From: Lachnospiraceae bacterium MD329
GTDB taxonomy: Bacteria; Bacillota; Clostridia; UBA1381
DNA: 64,000 nt
Direction: 5' to 3'
NCBI GenBank assembly: GCA_010206265.1
Contig: VIQV01000023.1
Coordinates: forward strand, 186,001-250,000
In this document: positions 11,001 through 18,591 of the stretch, in pieces
How positions within the stretch are numbered: the first letter of the stretch is position 1
Layout of the letters: each line of letters begins with the position of its first letter
Program-made: the position numbers and the translations under genes
The notes under the pieces: generated by a model
Told to the model about the DNA's origin: nothing
Databases searched by the model: none
Seen by the model: the letters and a program-made list of their open reading frames with translations, nothing else

Positions 11001-12688
11001 GTAAGATACGGAACATCAACATTTATCTGTTCGCGGTATGTACCAGGAACAATATTCATTGTTATTCTGTCAGCCTCACTTGTATGTCCGTTCATATCCT
11101 TTGCCGCAGCTAAACCTTCCGTAACTGTTTTATATGTTTTTATGTCTGCGTTTGTTTCCTGTGACGCATCAACTGTAATCACATTTTTCGATACAGGCAC
11201 TGGCTTCGGTACTGTGTTAACTGTACCGCCTCCTGATGGATTTTGAGTCGGATCAGGTGTTACCGATGAACCTGTTACTATATAACTTGAGCAAAGAGGT
11301 TTCATTCCTTCAAAACTATCCCACACCATTAATTTTGTTCCGTTTACAAGCGCAAGTTCTTTAGTATCTGCACCACCTGTAAATGTTAAAGATTCTGTTT
11401 TTATATTTGCAAGTATTTCGCCGTTATATGACGCGATAATCAATACACCTGATGTCACGGACGCATCATCTGCTTTTACTATTACAACACCATTTTCATA
11501 TGTAATACCGCCTGTGTTCGGTTTATCTGTAGTAGGTATTTCAGGCGTATCAGTCGCATCAGCAAACGGAGTAAATTTTGCCGCTGCAAAACGTCCTTTT
11601 GTTCCTGTTGCTGTTATGTAATATATCTTACCCTCTTCAACATCAGCCACACAATTTACTGTTTCCTTATCCCCTGATGTTGTATATGAAAATACATCTT
11701 TTCCTGCCTGCAAATCATATATTACCGGCGTAATAGGTTTTACAGAAGTTCCAAGGTCTATCATTTTAACTTCAAGCTTACCGTTTTCAGGAGCAACAAA
11801 TTTCAGCGCTGATCCTGTTACGATTAAATCTTCACTTTCTGCATTTTTATCAATTTTACCATTATCTCCGCAAGATATATACTTATTATTTGTAGATGTA
11901 TTATCAAATACCAGTGAAAGTCCTGTCATAAGCAAATCACCTTTTTTCTTTGCAAGGTCTACATTTGATACATTCCACTCATAAATTTTTGCATCAGGGT
12001 CAATGGTCGGAGGAGCTGTCGGTTCTTTTGTTGTGATTACAGGAGGCACATATTCTGCGCCTGCACGGAATACAAGACCGAATAAATCCACTCCACTCGC
12101 CTGAGCATATATATAGTACGTTTGGTTTGCCTTTACAGGTGCGCTTATTCTCTTCTGAGCATTCGTACCGTCATTATTCACCCACACTGTTTTTTCTTTT
12201 GCGTCGGCCGTATTTACCACAAATGTTTTTCCATTGTTTACCTTCGCATATACGTCAATTACACCGTCTGCATTAGGAGTAAATTTAAGTCCCGTACCTG
12301 TTGTTCCATTATCCGCGGCATCGCCTCGGCCTCCTCCTGCAAGTCTTCCTGTAAGTCCTGTGGGTGTTTCAACCTTATTTCCGCTCTCATCCGTACCGTT
12401 AAACGCTACGGTTTTGTATTTGGTTTCACCCATTATTATAAGTTCGCAATCTGTACCACTCATTAGATTTGTGTTTGCTGCAATAATAGCACAATCTGCG
12501 GTTCCGTCGTCAGGTATACCTTCAATTGGAGTACCATCAGCCGCTTTTGCAAACCACGATATTGTATTTGTTTCCGTATTCGGAGTATCTCCCTCTTCAG
12601 CCGCAGCGCTTGTTATCGTCAATCTGCCAAATGCCGATATAGTCATCACCATTGAAATAACAAGACTAAAAACCCTTTTCATTTTCAT
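5066..12688 (-). CDS. Giant secreted multi-domain pectin methylesterase (CE8)
   Basis: Predicted extracellular pectinesterase that removes methyl esters from homogalacturonan. The start is the ATG at 12688, preceded by AAGGAGG; a GTG at 12718 has no such site. A signal peptide spans about residues 1-30. Two beta-rich modules (about 40-210 and 235-375) and one WDSFEGMKP module (390-470) precede the CE8 domain (about 505-870). The CE8 domain keeps the key residues: Q711 and D712 (SQDTLYT), D735 (DYIFG) and R800 (GRPW). The remaining 1650 residues are non-catalytic: Ig-like, LamG-like, another GRFVGSKYVP module, an InlB-type repeat, a TEPT-rich linker, a CBM-like domain, Big2-like domains and a C-terminal CBM-like domain. 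At 2540 residues it is several times the usual CE8 length (300-450), and it has no SLH anchor. Bracketed by its own upstream region and a terminator, it looks monocistronic. Confidence 0.93.
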   Translation of the reverse strand: MKMKRVFSLVISMVMTISAFGRLTITSAAAEEGDTPNTETNTISWFAKAADGTPIEGIPDDGTADCAIIAANTNLMSGTDCELIIMGETKYKTVAFNGTDESGNKVETPTGLTGRLAGGGRGDAADNGTTGTGLKFTPNADGVIDVYAKVNNGKTFVVNTADAKEKTVWVNNDGTNAQKRISAPVKANQTYYIYAQASGVDLFGLVFRAGAEYVPPVITTKEPTAPPTIDPDAKIYEWNVSNVDLAKKKGDLLMTGLSLVFDNTSTNNKYISCGDNGKIDKNAESEDLIVTGSALKFVAPENGKLEVKMIDLGTSVKPITPVIYDLQAGKDVFSYTTSGDKETVNCVADVEEGKIYYITATGTKGRFAAAKFTPFADATDTPEIPTTDKPNTGGITYENGVVIVKADDASVTSGVLIIASYNGEILANIKTESLTFTGGADTKELALVNGTKLMVWDSFEGMKPLCSSYIVTGSSVTPDPTQNPSGGGTVNTVPKPVPVSKNVITVDASQETNADIKTYKTVTEGLAAAKDMNGHTSEADRITMNIVPGTYREQINVDVPYLTMKKADGTTGDVLLTWYYGIGYQYYSTGSDGYYSKSVYETNKAAGTVAARGVDAWGCATRINASDFYAEDIIFENSFNRYMTEEEIADGVTPAEPKSAAYSDGVGKKPERKATSKVYNGDFTERAAAIAIDNNNAERVAFYNCQFLSSQDTLYTGSKSNRIYFRDCVIEGQTDYIFGGNTCVFDNCDFNWAGFGSSPKGGHITAVKNASTQKGYLLYGGSVNAASTQGGQFVVGDFGRPWGGNDSPTAAIGVKINNLPDGTSSIAPAGWGNWSTPAKESQYYEYGTLDAGGKKIDLTNRNALVPNEWDMLAFNPYRYLIKDGDNWDPMNVKSVWEPVIAKLGEVVIPDSETIKKTAVDAYEVSGQFTLPANPEGYELNFKSNSDYLVVNADNTVTAVRPISGTSEASLKVYIRKADNTYVGTSKTINLTITADSTVDPEIFNASMNDAKSAITALMGSDAAAVLDRAVPVPAVAEKDGVVTTIRLANEGGVNADGTIARNPYESDAAKGKVTYIIECKKGVTLLRDTVTYDVTIPSKKGDLLYADFEDNATAVGGTVKKDGSNSGYYVNGAVSADLAKASSKSPVTVEFDVKKADTTVTLGKYTKTIAAAAMQDGWNKVKLVVDTTAKTMTAYVNGTALGATETVAGGETSVNKFALSAGNYDNITVFEGENNADGSKVYTTFWKASTADKGKTKDTVIMRGMTLMADMGSGAATSATIDGETFDYYITGADNGGWTNGIAKDGGVGLKFVAPADGTWTVYLVDLGSNKTFYLGSPDKEVKAEGTQGAKHALSIEVKGGMTYYATVAGSKGRFVGSKYVPTIEGGPKFEPEKPIENALNIIVDFMGQSAYKYYNTEENIEQNTLTTFSLDKDGNIVSADAENAVAKFENVRYHSFDHGVNAGTVTVQVPGYTKITVGGCAWGSDIVLKKGADEIDRAKNAGKCYHSDNSAVSFVYYKENTPAELTLPINGYWPYISIESITEAEIPNEVTATFTLGDGQGTVPSEMKVRKGKTITIPANRGVYKDGNTLTGWTDGTKTYTEGQEIILNDNMTLTPVFTANTKIVSNTSVIFDFQTKNGAPTVGWENKSDAFWVGQAIVDGTPIDVKMDIDTTPKTLHNGTTGQGKVANANWTDWAQINQCTEFTLQAVAGTVIEIDAMGADTKLEIGANQFNKEAGYTVKAEDITGGKVKMLNVGGGYTRTIKVTYPEVVQTTTEPTTEPTTEPTEEPVEFTTVVIPAKDITAVGNANGTPVFMTNNTPTDPTAAYTDEYKAIFGANFENAGTDKYGYLGGTSNGHVEKAVNFSEAGDYKVYVMASYKRNDNKISVSSGTETLFDDVVSNTASDKVGTNGQDLNIYTAAVKVTTPGTYTVKWYSDGALSDFVAMAVAKTEDSQQPTPIPTVQPDKDVTVRGTVTLTGIYNNKNNKKDLYKMKAEDLVLTLTPSSGEAVTATVTGVQDGDGENALSYTATVKAGSGYTVALGDKDGNTYNVTSGNSVTPAEDTANNISAVKTYSYQVPLTIGAGALEKFAAENITKLYVSFGKNTIKPIEVNVSDITAGEKFIATGHNMTALDTDGTGDNWTKALLSTSNSSVTLPAGMNKGESNQDSIDATGTFNPPVRFQDIRVSLLVSGITLTPVEEEGVWEYNNEKVVIHPNNTLTVNAAIAPSNADNKNVDWSATAVTAGAAGVTVNGGTVTVAEDATGGSEWTIKATSKDGSNVTGTMTIQVVDSSDSLGNVSITDAGKAVVQVVPGKTVTAAVSPKDGVDTSALTYKWLSAPKGSDEFTEIIGANESTYAIPVDMTEKSTLKVVVSASGYGDAEATVEVTNLPIMTVDSFTTSGLAERGAWTISDSQAKTYADMGSPLGDLNQYTKYIDNPANTTVTIPETGIYKLYMLFREYSNRGYAATFDNGAGTTVKAVCLQNMPKVATEGSTNYTVSSTDVTLDAGTYTVSFDRSKAATGGGGDGTKFMAFVLIKAE

Positions 12689-12837
12689 ATTTTTCTCCTC
12701 CTTAAATTCTCTGCGCACACGTTTTGTATATTTTCCATAAAACGCTCTATTACACTTAATTATATTTTATACCTTTTAGACACTTCTTACCTTGAATTTT
12801 TTGCTTAAAAACACCAAATTATTGCACCCCATAAAAA

Positions 12838-12883
12838 AATGAGCCGATTTTTTGTGCATTTTTCACAAAAATCAGCTCATTAA
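12838..12883 (-). terminator. Terminator of the pectin operon (after GH43)
   Basis: A long hairpin whose arms read AATGAGC...CACAAAAATC on one side and the near-complement on the other follows the GH43 stop codon by six bases. On the minus strand it is followed by TTTTTTTAT. It ends the operon that begins at 30178. Confidence 0.85.
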
Positions 12884-12888
12884 TAAGT

Positions 12889-14430
12889 TTACATAACTTT
12901 AAAATCCGAGAAGTCAGCATAACTGCCTTGTTCTCCTGTCACAAAAATGGCGTGTTTAGCTCCTACCCATTTCCCCTGCATTGCATCAAATTCACCCAAC
13001 TCACTAAAATGTTTACCATCTAATGAATATGAACACACAACCTTTGCCTCCATAGCATTTCTATGTCCTATAACCTCAGTTCTAAGATACACGCTTGTTT
13101 CTGTAATAATTTTATCGGCAACAAGATACTCCTTCGCTTTTGCTCCGCCTCCGCTTGTTTCACCTTTTACAAAAATAACAGTTCCATTGTCTTTAATAGC
13201 AATATATCCGTATTTTAGTCCTGCCACACCAAGTGCGGCTTTATTTTTACCCGTACCCTTAGGCATACTTATCTTTACAGTAGTAATCATAGACGACGCC
13301 TGCCAAAGCTGTGTAAGCACATTCGGTAAATTCCACATATATGCGTCCTCATCTTTTGCACCAATGCCATAAAGTCTTAGGTTTCCGGGGTTTTCCGTTA
13401 GCGAATACCAGTCACTGCAATTATTAGCCTGCCATTGCCATTGCAGACCGAGAGTATCAGAAGAAAAATCATCAGATGCAGCAATTGCTGTAACTGGATA
13501 TTCCTTACCAACATTCGGTTTTTCATATTCTAAAACAGGCTGTCCGCACAAACCACTGTCAACATTCTCACCCATTGCGGGCCAGTCATTAATCCAAGTT
13601 ACAGGCTGAATATGTACAACTCTTCCATAAACCTCTAAGTCCTGAAAATGTACAAACCAACTCTCACCGTTTTCAAGTTCAACCCAACCTCCTTGATGAG
13701 GTCCGTTTATATCTGTTTTACCCTGCCTTAAAACTATTCTGTCCTCATAAGGTCCATAGACATTCTTTGAACGAAAAACAACTTCCCAACCAGTAGGAAC
13801 TCCGCCTGCAGGCGCCATTATGTAATAATACCCATTACGCTTATAGAACTTAGGTCCTTCAAGCGTAGGATGACTTACTGTTCCGTCAAAAACAATTGTA
13901 TCCTCACTTATTACCTTTGTACCGTCCTTAGACATTTCACACACTGCAATCTTTGACTTTATTCCGCAGCGGCTGTTTGCATATCCGTGAACAATATACG
14001 CTTTTCCGTCATCATCCCACAAAGGACAGGTATCAATAATACCAACTGCCTCTTTAACGCAGGTAAGCGGACTCCATTCACCATAGATATCGTCTGTATT
14101 AGTCATCATTATACCCAAATCAGGGTCACCGTAAAAAATCCAGAACTTACCGTTATGATAACGTATTGACGGTGCCCATACACCGCAGCCGTGCTGAGGT
14201 TTATCATATATCGGCTGAAGCTCCTTTACTGCATAATTTATAATTTCCCAGTTTACTAAATCTTTTGAATGCAAAATCGGTAATCCCGGTACATAGGTAA
14301 AGCTTGATGCCGTCATATAAAAATCCTCACCCACTCTTACTATGTCGGGGTCTGAATAATCTGCATATAATACAGGATTTCTAAATCTGCCGTTACCTAA
14401 GTCCGAAATCCATCTGCCCTTTAAATCCAT
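12889..14430 (-). CDS. Cytoplasmic GH43 beta-xylosidase / alpha-L-arabinofuranosidase
   Basis: Intracellular glycosidase of about 513 residues, probably trimming arabinose or xylose from imported pectin side-chain oligomers. There is no signal peptide. The GH43 five-bladed propeller is recognisable from the general base in SDPDIV (D27 or so), the IIDTCPLWDDDG region and the general acid in LEGPKFY (about E191). A C-terminal beta-sandwich of the beta-xylosidase C2 type runs from about 325 to the end. The gene overlaps the uxaA stop codon: start candidates are GTG at 14433 and ATG at 14430, both served by GGATGGAG. It is the last gene of the uxaB-uxaA-GH43 string, supporting a role in pectin catabolism. 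Xylosidase versus arabinofuranosidase activity cannot be decided from sequence. Confidence 0.9.
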   Translation of the reverse strand: MDLKGRWISDLGNGRFRNPVLYADYSDPDIVRVGEDFYMTASSFTYVPGLPILHSKDLVNWEIINYAVKELQPIYDKPQHGCGVWAPSIRYHNGKFWIFYGDPDLGIMMTNTDDIYGEWSPLTCVKEAVGIIDTCPLWDDDGKAYIVHGYANSRCGIKSKIAVCEMSKDGTKVISEDTIVFDGTVSHPTLEGPKFYKRNGYYYIMAPAGGVPTGWEVVFRSKNVYGPYEDRIVLRQGKTDINGPHQGGWVELENGESWFVHFQDLEVYGRVVHIQPVTWINDWPAMGENVDSGLCGQPVLEYEKPNVGKEYPVTAIAASDDFSSDTLGLQWQWQANNCSDWYSLTENPGNLRLYGIGAKDEDAYMWNLPNVLTQLWQASSMITTVKISMPKGTGKNKAALGVAGLKYGYIAIKDNGTVIFVKGETSGGGAKAKEYLVADKIITETSVYLRTEVIGHRNAMEAKVVCSYSLDGKHFSELGEFDAMQGKWVGAKHAIFVTGEQGSYADFSDFKVM

Positions 14431-15842
14431 CACAATACAACTCCATCCTTAAATATAGAAATTTCTCTGTAACCGTTCTTTTCGTTGTTGGTCTTTTTAC
14501 CGCCTGCAACCTCAAGCACATAATCAAACAGCTCATCTGTCAAATCTGCTCCATTGATAATTTCACCTGCATTAAAGTCTATCCAATGCGGTTTTCTCTG
14601 AGCTAAATCCGAATTTGTAGAAATCTTAACAGTAGGCACAGGCGCCCCGACAGGCGTGCCGCGGCCTGTTGAAAACAAAATCATATGACAGCCTGAGGCG
14701 GTAAGATTTGTTACTGCCACAATATCATTGCCCGGTCCCGTCAAAAGATTTAGACCCTGTTTCTCAACGCCTTTTCCAATTTCAAGTACATCAACAACAT
14801 CTGCACTTCCTGATTTTTGAACACAGCCAAGCGACTTATCTTCAAGCGTGGTAATACCACCTTTTTTATTACCAGGAGATGGATTTTCATATACAACCTG
14901 ATTATGATTTGTAAAATAATCTTTAAAATCATTTATAAGCGTAACTGTTTTATTAAACACATTTTCATCTGTACAGCGGTTCATTAAAATAGTTTCTGCT
15001 CCAAACATTTCAGGAACTTCTGTAAGAATTGTACTCCCCCCCGCACCTATAAGTTTATCAGAAAACCGTCCTATAAGCGGATTAGCAGTAAGTCCTGAAA
15101 ATCCATCACTTCCGCCGCATTTTAACCCTACAACAAGTTCAGACGCATTGCATTCTTCACGTTTCTGCAATTTTACATAATCGGCAAGTTCAGCAATAAG
15201 ACGAAGTCCTTCGTCTATTTCATTGTCATACTCTTGTGTACTCATAAATTTTACACGGTCTGTATCAACATCTCCAAGAATTGTCTTGAACAAAGGTATA
15301 TTATTATTCTCACAGCCAAGTCCCAATACCAGCACGCCTGCCGCATTAGGATGATTTACAAGCCCTTTTAAAATAAGCTGAGTCATTTTTTGGTCATCAC
15401 CAAGCTGAGAACAACCAAACGGATGAACAAAATTATATATCCCGTCACACATATCTCCGTACAATCGGTTTGCCTCACGCGCAAGTATTTCAGAGGTTTT
15501 ATTTACACAGCCTACTGTATTGACAATCCATATTTCATTGCGTATACCTACCTTGCCGTCCTTACGCCTATACCCCATAAACGTACGTTGTGCCGTCTTT
15601 GGAATTTCATATTTCTGAGGTTTATATTCATATTTTAAAACACCGCTCAAGTTTGTTTTAATATTATGGGTATGAATATGCTCACCCTGTTTTATATCAC
15701 TGATTGCATAACCAATCGGATAACCGTACTTAATTATATTTTCACCTTTATTAATATCCCGCAGCGCAACCTTATGACCGCTCAGTTCCCCCTCAAGCTG
15801 AACAGCCACATTGTCGCGTTCATTAATTTTTATTTGTTTCAT
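14430..15842 (-). CDS. uxaA: Altronate dehydratase (UxaA)
   Basis: Converts D-altronate to 2-keto-3-deoxy-D-gluconate, the third step of the galacturonate isomerase pathway, in the cytoplasm. The 470 residues match the usual family length. An N-terminal SAF domain (about 1-95) is followed by the UxaA/GarD catalytic domain, with characteristic segments HPFGCSQLGDD, LKCGGSDGFSGLTANP and STGRGTPVGAPVPT, and conserved cysteines that could bind the catalytic metal. It begins one base after uxaB and overlaps the GH43 start, so translation is probably coupled. Confidence 0.95.
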   Translation of the reverse strand: MKQIKINERDNVAVQLEGELSGHKVALRDINKGENIIKYGYPIGYAISDIKQGEHIHTHNIKTNLSGVLKYEYKPQKYEIPKTAQRTFMGYRRKDGKVGIRNEIWIVNTVGCVNKTSEILAREANRLYGDMCDGIYNFVHPFGCSQLGDDQKMTQLILKGLVNHPNAAGVLVLGLGCENNNIPLFKTILGDVDTDRVKFMSTQEYDNEIDEGLRLIAELADYVKLQKREECNASELVVGLKCGGSDGFSGLTANPLIGRFSDKLIGAGGSTILTEVPEMFGAETILMNRCTDENVFNKTVTLINDFKDYFTNHNQVVYENPSPGNKKGGITTLEDKSLGCVQKSGSADVVDVLEIGKGVEKQGLNLLTGPGNDIVAVTNLTASGCHMILFSTGRGTPVGAPVPTVKISTNSDLAQRKPHWIDFNAGEIINGADLTDELFDYVLEVAGGKKTNNEKNGYREISIFKDGVVL

Positions 15843-15843
15843 A

Positions 15844-17211
15844 TCAGTCTACCACTTTCGCCATTGCATTTCTTATTCCGTTTTTCTCAATATCTTCAAG
15901 ATATTTCTCAATTGACGGCAAAAGAAATGATAAATTCTCCCCCCAGTATTCTGTCTTTGACAAAATATCTTCAGCGGTGGCTGTTTTCATATATTTCATT
16001 ACATCAGCGTCATCATTAGCAGCATCGGTTCTGTAAAAAGCTATAAGCGCCGCCAGTGAAAATACCAACCGTTTAGGCTCGCTCTTCTTATCTTTGATAT
16101 ACTGCAATACACTCGGCAAAACGCGCACCTTATATTTTGACACAGAATTAAGCGCTATACTCAACAAATAATGTTTAATAAAAGGATTTTTAAATCGCTC
16201 TATTACATCATTCGCAAACTGAGTAAGTTCCTCCTCAGGCAGGTCAAGAGTAGGAATAATCTCTTCAAATATTCCTTGTTTCATAAAAGAATATACAAGT
16301 TCATCATCCATTGCCTCTTTTACCGTTTCAAGTCCTGCCAAATGTGCTGCAAGCACCATCATTGTATGTGCGCCGTTTAAAATGCGGACTTTACGTTTCT
16401 TATAAGGTGTGACATCATCTGTCCACAATACATTTAATCCAATCTTATGGAACGGTATTTCCTCCGCATATTTTTTATCGCCTTCAATAACCCACAAATG
16501 GAATATTTCCGCCGTATCAATCACATTATCAAGATAGCCGAACTCCTTCTCCATTTCCGCAGCAGTATCACGCGGATAGCCTGTTACAATCCTGTCAACA
16601 AGCGTATTTGTAAAATGGTTTTCTTCGTTTATCCATTTTTCAAATTCACTGCCGAATCCCCAGTCATTGCTGTACTTTAAAACACATTCCTTCAAACAAT
16701 CACCGTTTTTGTCAATAAGCTCACACGGAAAAAGAACAAAACCGCGAAGCCCTTCGTCGAATCTCTTTTTCATAAACAATGTGAGACGTCCGGGGAAAGT
16801 CAGATTGGCAAAATCATCAGGATTCTGGTCAGGTTTATATTCAATACCTGCCTCTGTTGTGTTGGATACGATAAATCTAAGTTCGGGATTTTTGGCGCAA
16901 TTGAAAAATTCTTCTGTATCCGCAAAAGGATTTATACCACGGGTTACACATTCAACAACTCTTGTTTCCTCTACTCGCTCACTGTTCTGTAATCCGCGCA
17001 GATACAGACTATACAGTCCATCCTGTTCATTTATCATATCTACCAGACCTTTATCCAGCGGCTGAACAAGAACCACGCCGTAATCTCCGCCATTTTCTTT
17101 ATTCAGTCTGTCAATCATCCAGTCTACAAAACCGCGCAGAAAATTACCCTCGCCAAACTGCATAACACGTTCTGTAATAGAACATTTTTCACTTCTTTTT
17201 AATCTGTCCAT
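15844..17211 (-). CDS. uxaB: Tagaturonate reductase (altronate oxidoreductase, UxaB)
   Basis: NAD-dependent reduction of D-tagaturonate to D-altronate, the second step of galacturonate catabolism. It is a mannitol-dehydrogenase-family protein of 455 residues with the N-terminal FGEGNFLRGFVDWMID motif and the ILNGAHT segment of the family. The chosen ATG at 17211 has GGAGG seven bases upstream; an earlier in-frame ATG at 17238 lies inside the GH28 gene and has none. It is placed between GH28 and uxaA, which supports UxaB over a fructuronate reductase (UxuB), although family paralogues are similar. Confidence 0.92.
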   Translation of the reverse strand: MDRLKRSEKCSITERVMQFGEGNFLRGFVDWMIDRLNKENGGDYGVVLVQPLDKGLVDMINEQDGLYSLYLRGLQNSERVEETRVVECVTRGINPFADTEEFFNCAKNPELRFIVSNTTEAGIEYKPDQNPDDFANLTFPGRLTLFMKKRFDEGLRGFVLFPCELIDKNGDCLKECVLKYSNDWGFGSEFEKWINEENHFTNTLVDRIVTGYPRDTAAEMEKEFGYLDNVIDTAEIFHLWVIEGDKKYAEEIPFHKIGLNVLWTDDVTPYKKRKVRILNGAHTMMVLAAHLAGLETVKEAMDDELVYSFMKQGIFEEIIPTLDLPEEELTQFANDVIERFKNPFIKHYLLSIALNSVSKYKVRVLPSVLQYIKDKKSEPKRLVFSLAALIAFYRTDAANDDADVMKYMKTATAEDILSKTEYWGENLSFLLPSIEKYLEDIEKNGIRNAMAKVVD

Positions 17212-17230
17212 TTTAATTCCTCCGAATACA

Positions 17231-18589
17231 TTATTCATTTATTTGAATATTCTCACTGTTTTTAATGTCAGTTACTTTTTCGCAGCCTTCCGCACGTAGT
17301 CCGTAGACAAATATATTTTCTGCATTTTCAAGCTCAAATCCGTTTCCGTTTATTATTTTTACCGATATATCCCTGAAAACAGAGTTTTTTATATTCGCAC
17401 AGTGAATACCCTCTCCCTTTGCTTTAGGTACGTGAAATGCCATAATAGGTTTATCCTTAGGTTCACCTTCTGTGTCAGCCATTTTAACATTATAATTGCT
17501 GAGAGTAAGCCCCTCAACAGGCATTTCCGGTATTCCGTAAATATAACCTGCCGATGCAATAACATTTTTTGCTGATATATTTGATATGTTTATATCCCGT
17601 ATAACAGGTGTACTTTCAGACACACCGAGCTTTTCGCGGCTGAAAAGCGACATATCATCTGCACTTGCGCCGCCGCACTGATAATAACCGTTTATCACAA
17701 ACGGTACAAGCACCTTATCCATAAGAATATTGCTTATTACAACATCTTCAATATATCCACCGCGCTTACGGCGGGTTTTAATGCGTATACCCCTGTCTGT
17801 ACCGCTGAACACGCAATTTGATATTACAACATTTTTCACGCCGCCCGACATTTCACTGCCTATTACCACTCCGCCGTGACCGTTAAGCATAGTACAGTTT
17901 GTAATTACAATATTTTCACACGGGTGATGTTTTTGCAAATCATCAGCTTCCGTTCCTGATTTTAGAGTTACACAATCATCTCCCACATCCACAGTACAAT
18001 TAGATATATGCACATTTGAACAGCTTTCGGGATTTATTCCGTCTGTATTCGGAGAATCTGAAGGATTTTTAATTGTGATTCCGTTGATAGTAACATTATT
18101 GCAGCAAATTGGGTGTACCGTCCACATAGCCGAATTTTTAATTGTAATTCCGTCTATAAGTACATTATCACATAAAATGGGCTGTATCGCTCTGGGGCGA
18201 TGCTCATTTTTAGGATTATGCCACCAATTATAGCCTCGTCCGTCAATCACGCCTCTGCCCTTAACCGTAATATTCTCACATTTAAATGCCTTTATAAGTC
18301 CCGAATGTCCCTCTCTGTTATAACCTTTTAAAGTTTCTCGCGTAATCATAGGGTAATCAGACGGATTATCACTTCCCAAAATGACACATCCGCTGTCAAG
18401 ATAAAGCGTCATATTACTTTTTACTTCAATAGTACCTGTAACGTATTCACCCGCGGGGAAATAAATTGTTCCCCCGCCGTTTGAATCCGCAACATCAATT
18501 AATTTTGCGATGCTTTGTGTATTATTCGTTTTTCCGTCACCGACAACACCGAATTCACACACATTATATAAATTTTTTATACTGTCCAT
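17231..18589 (-). CDS. Cytoplasmic GH28 polygalacturonase (probably exo-acting)
   Basis: Hydrolyses alpha-1,4 bonds between galacturonate units. The parallel beta-helix of GH28 is evident, with D183 in NTDGI, D204 and D205 in GDDC, H238 in GHGG and the RIK motif near residue 272. The 452-residue protein starts at once with the catalytic fold and has no signal peptide. The previous gene ends two bases upstream, so no secretion signal can have been missed. It probably acts on oligogalacturonides brought in by the ABC importer at 30320-33859, releasing monomers for UxaC. The ribosome site AGAAGGAAT supports the ATG at 18589. Confidence 0.95.
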   Translation of the reverse strand: MDSIKNLYNVCEFGVVGDGKTNNTQSIAKLIDVADSNGGGTIYFPAGEYVTGTIEVKSNMTLYLDSGCVILGSDNPSDYPMITRETLKGYNREGHSGLIKAFKCENITVKGRGVIDGRGYNWWHNPKNEHRPRAIQPILCDNVLIDGITIKNSAMWTVHPICCNNVTINGITIKNPSDSPNTDGINPESCSNVHISNCTVDVGDDCVTLKSGTEADDLQKHHPCENIVITNCTMLNGHGGVVIGSEMSGGVKNVVISNCVFSGTDRGIRIKTRRKRGGYIEDVVISNILMDKVLVPFVINGYYQCGGASADDMSLFSREKLGVSESTPVIRDINISNISAKNVIASAGYIYGIPEMPVEGLTLSNYNVKMADTEGEPKDKPIMAFHVPKAKGEGIHCANIKNSVFRDISVKIINGNGFELENAENIFVYGLRAEGCEKVTDIKNSENIQINE

Positions 18590-18591
18590 AT

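Noticed and set aside
8168-12740. Long open frames on the plus strand opposite the pectin methylesterase
   Set aside because: They lack ribosome sites and recognisable domains, have poor composition, and lie fully inside a well-supported minus-strand gene.
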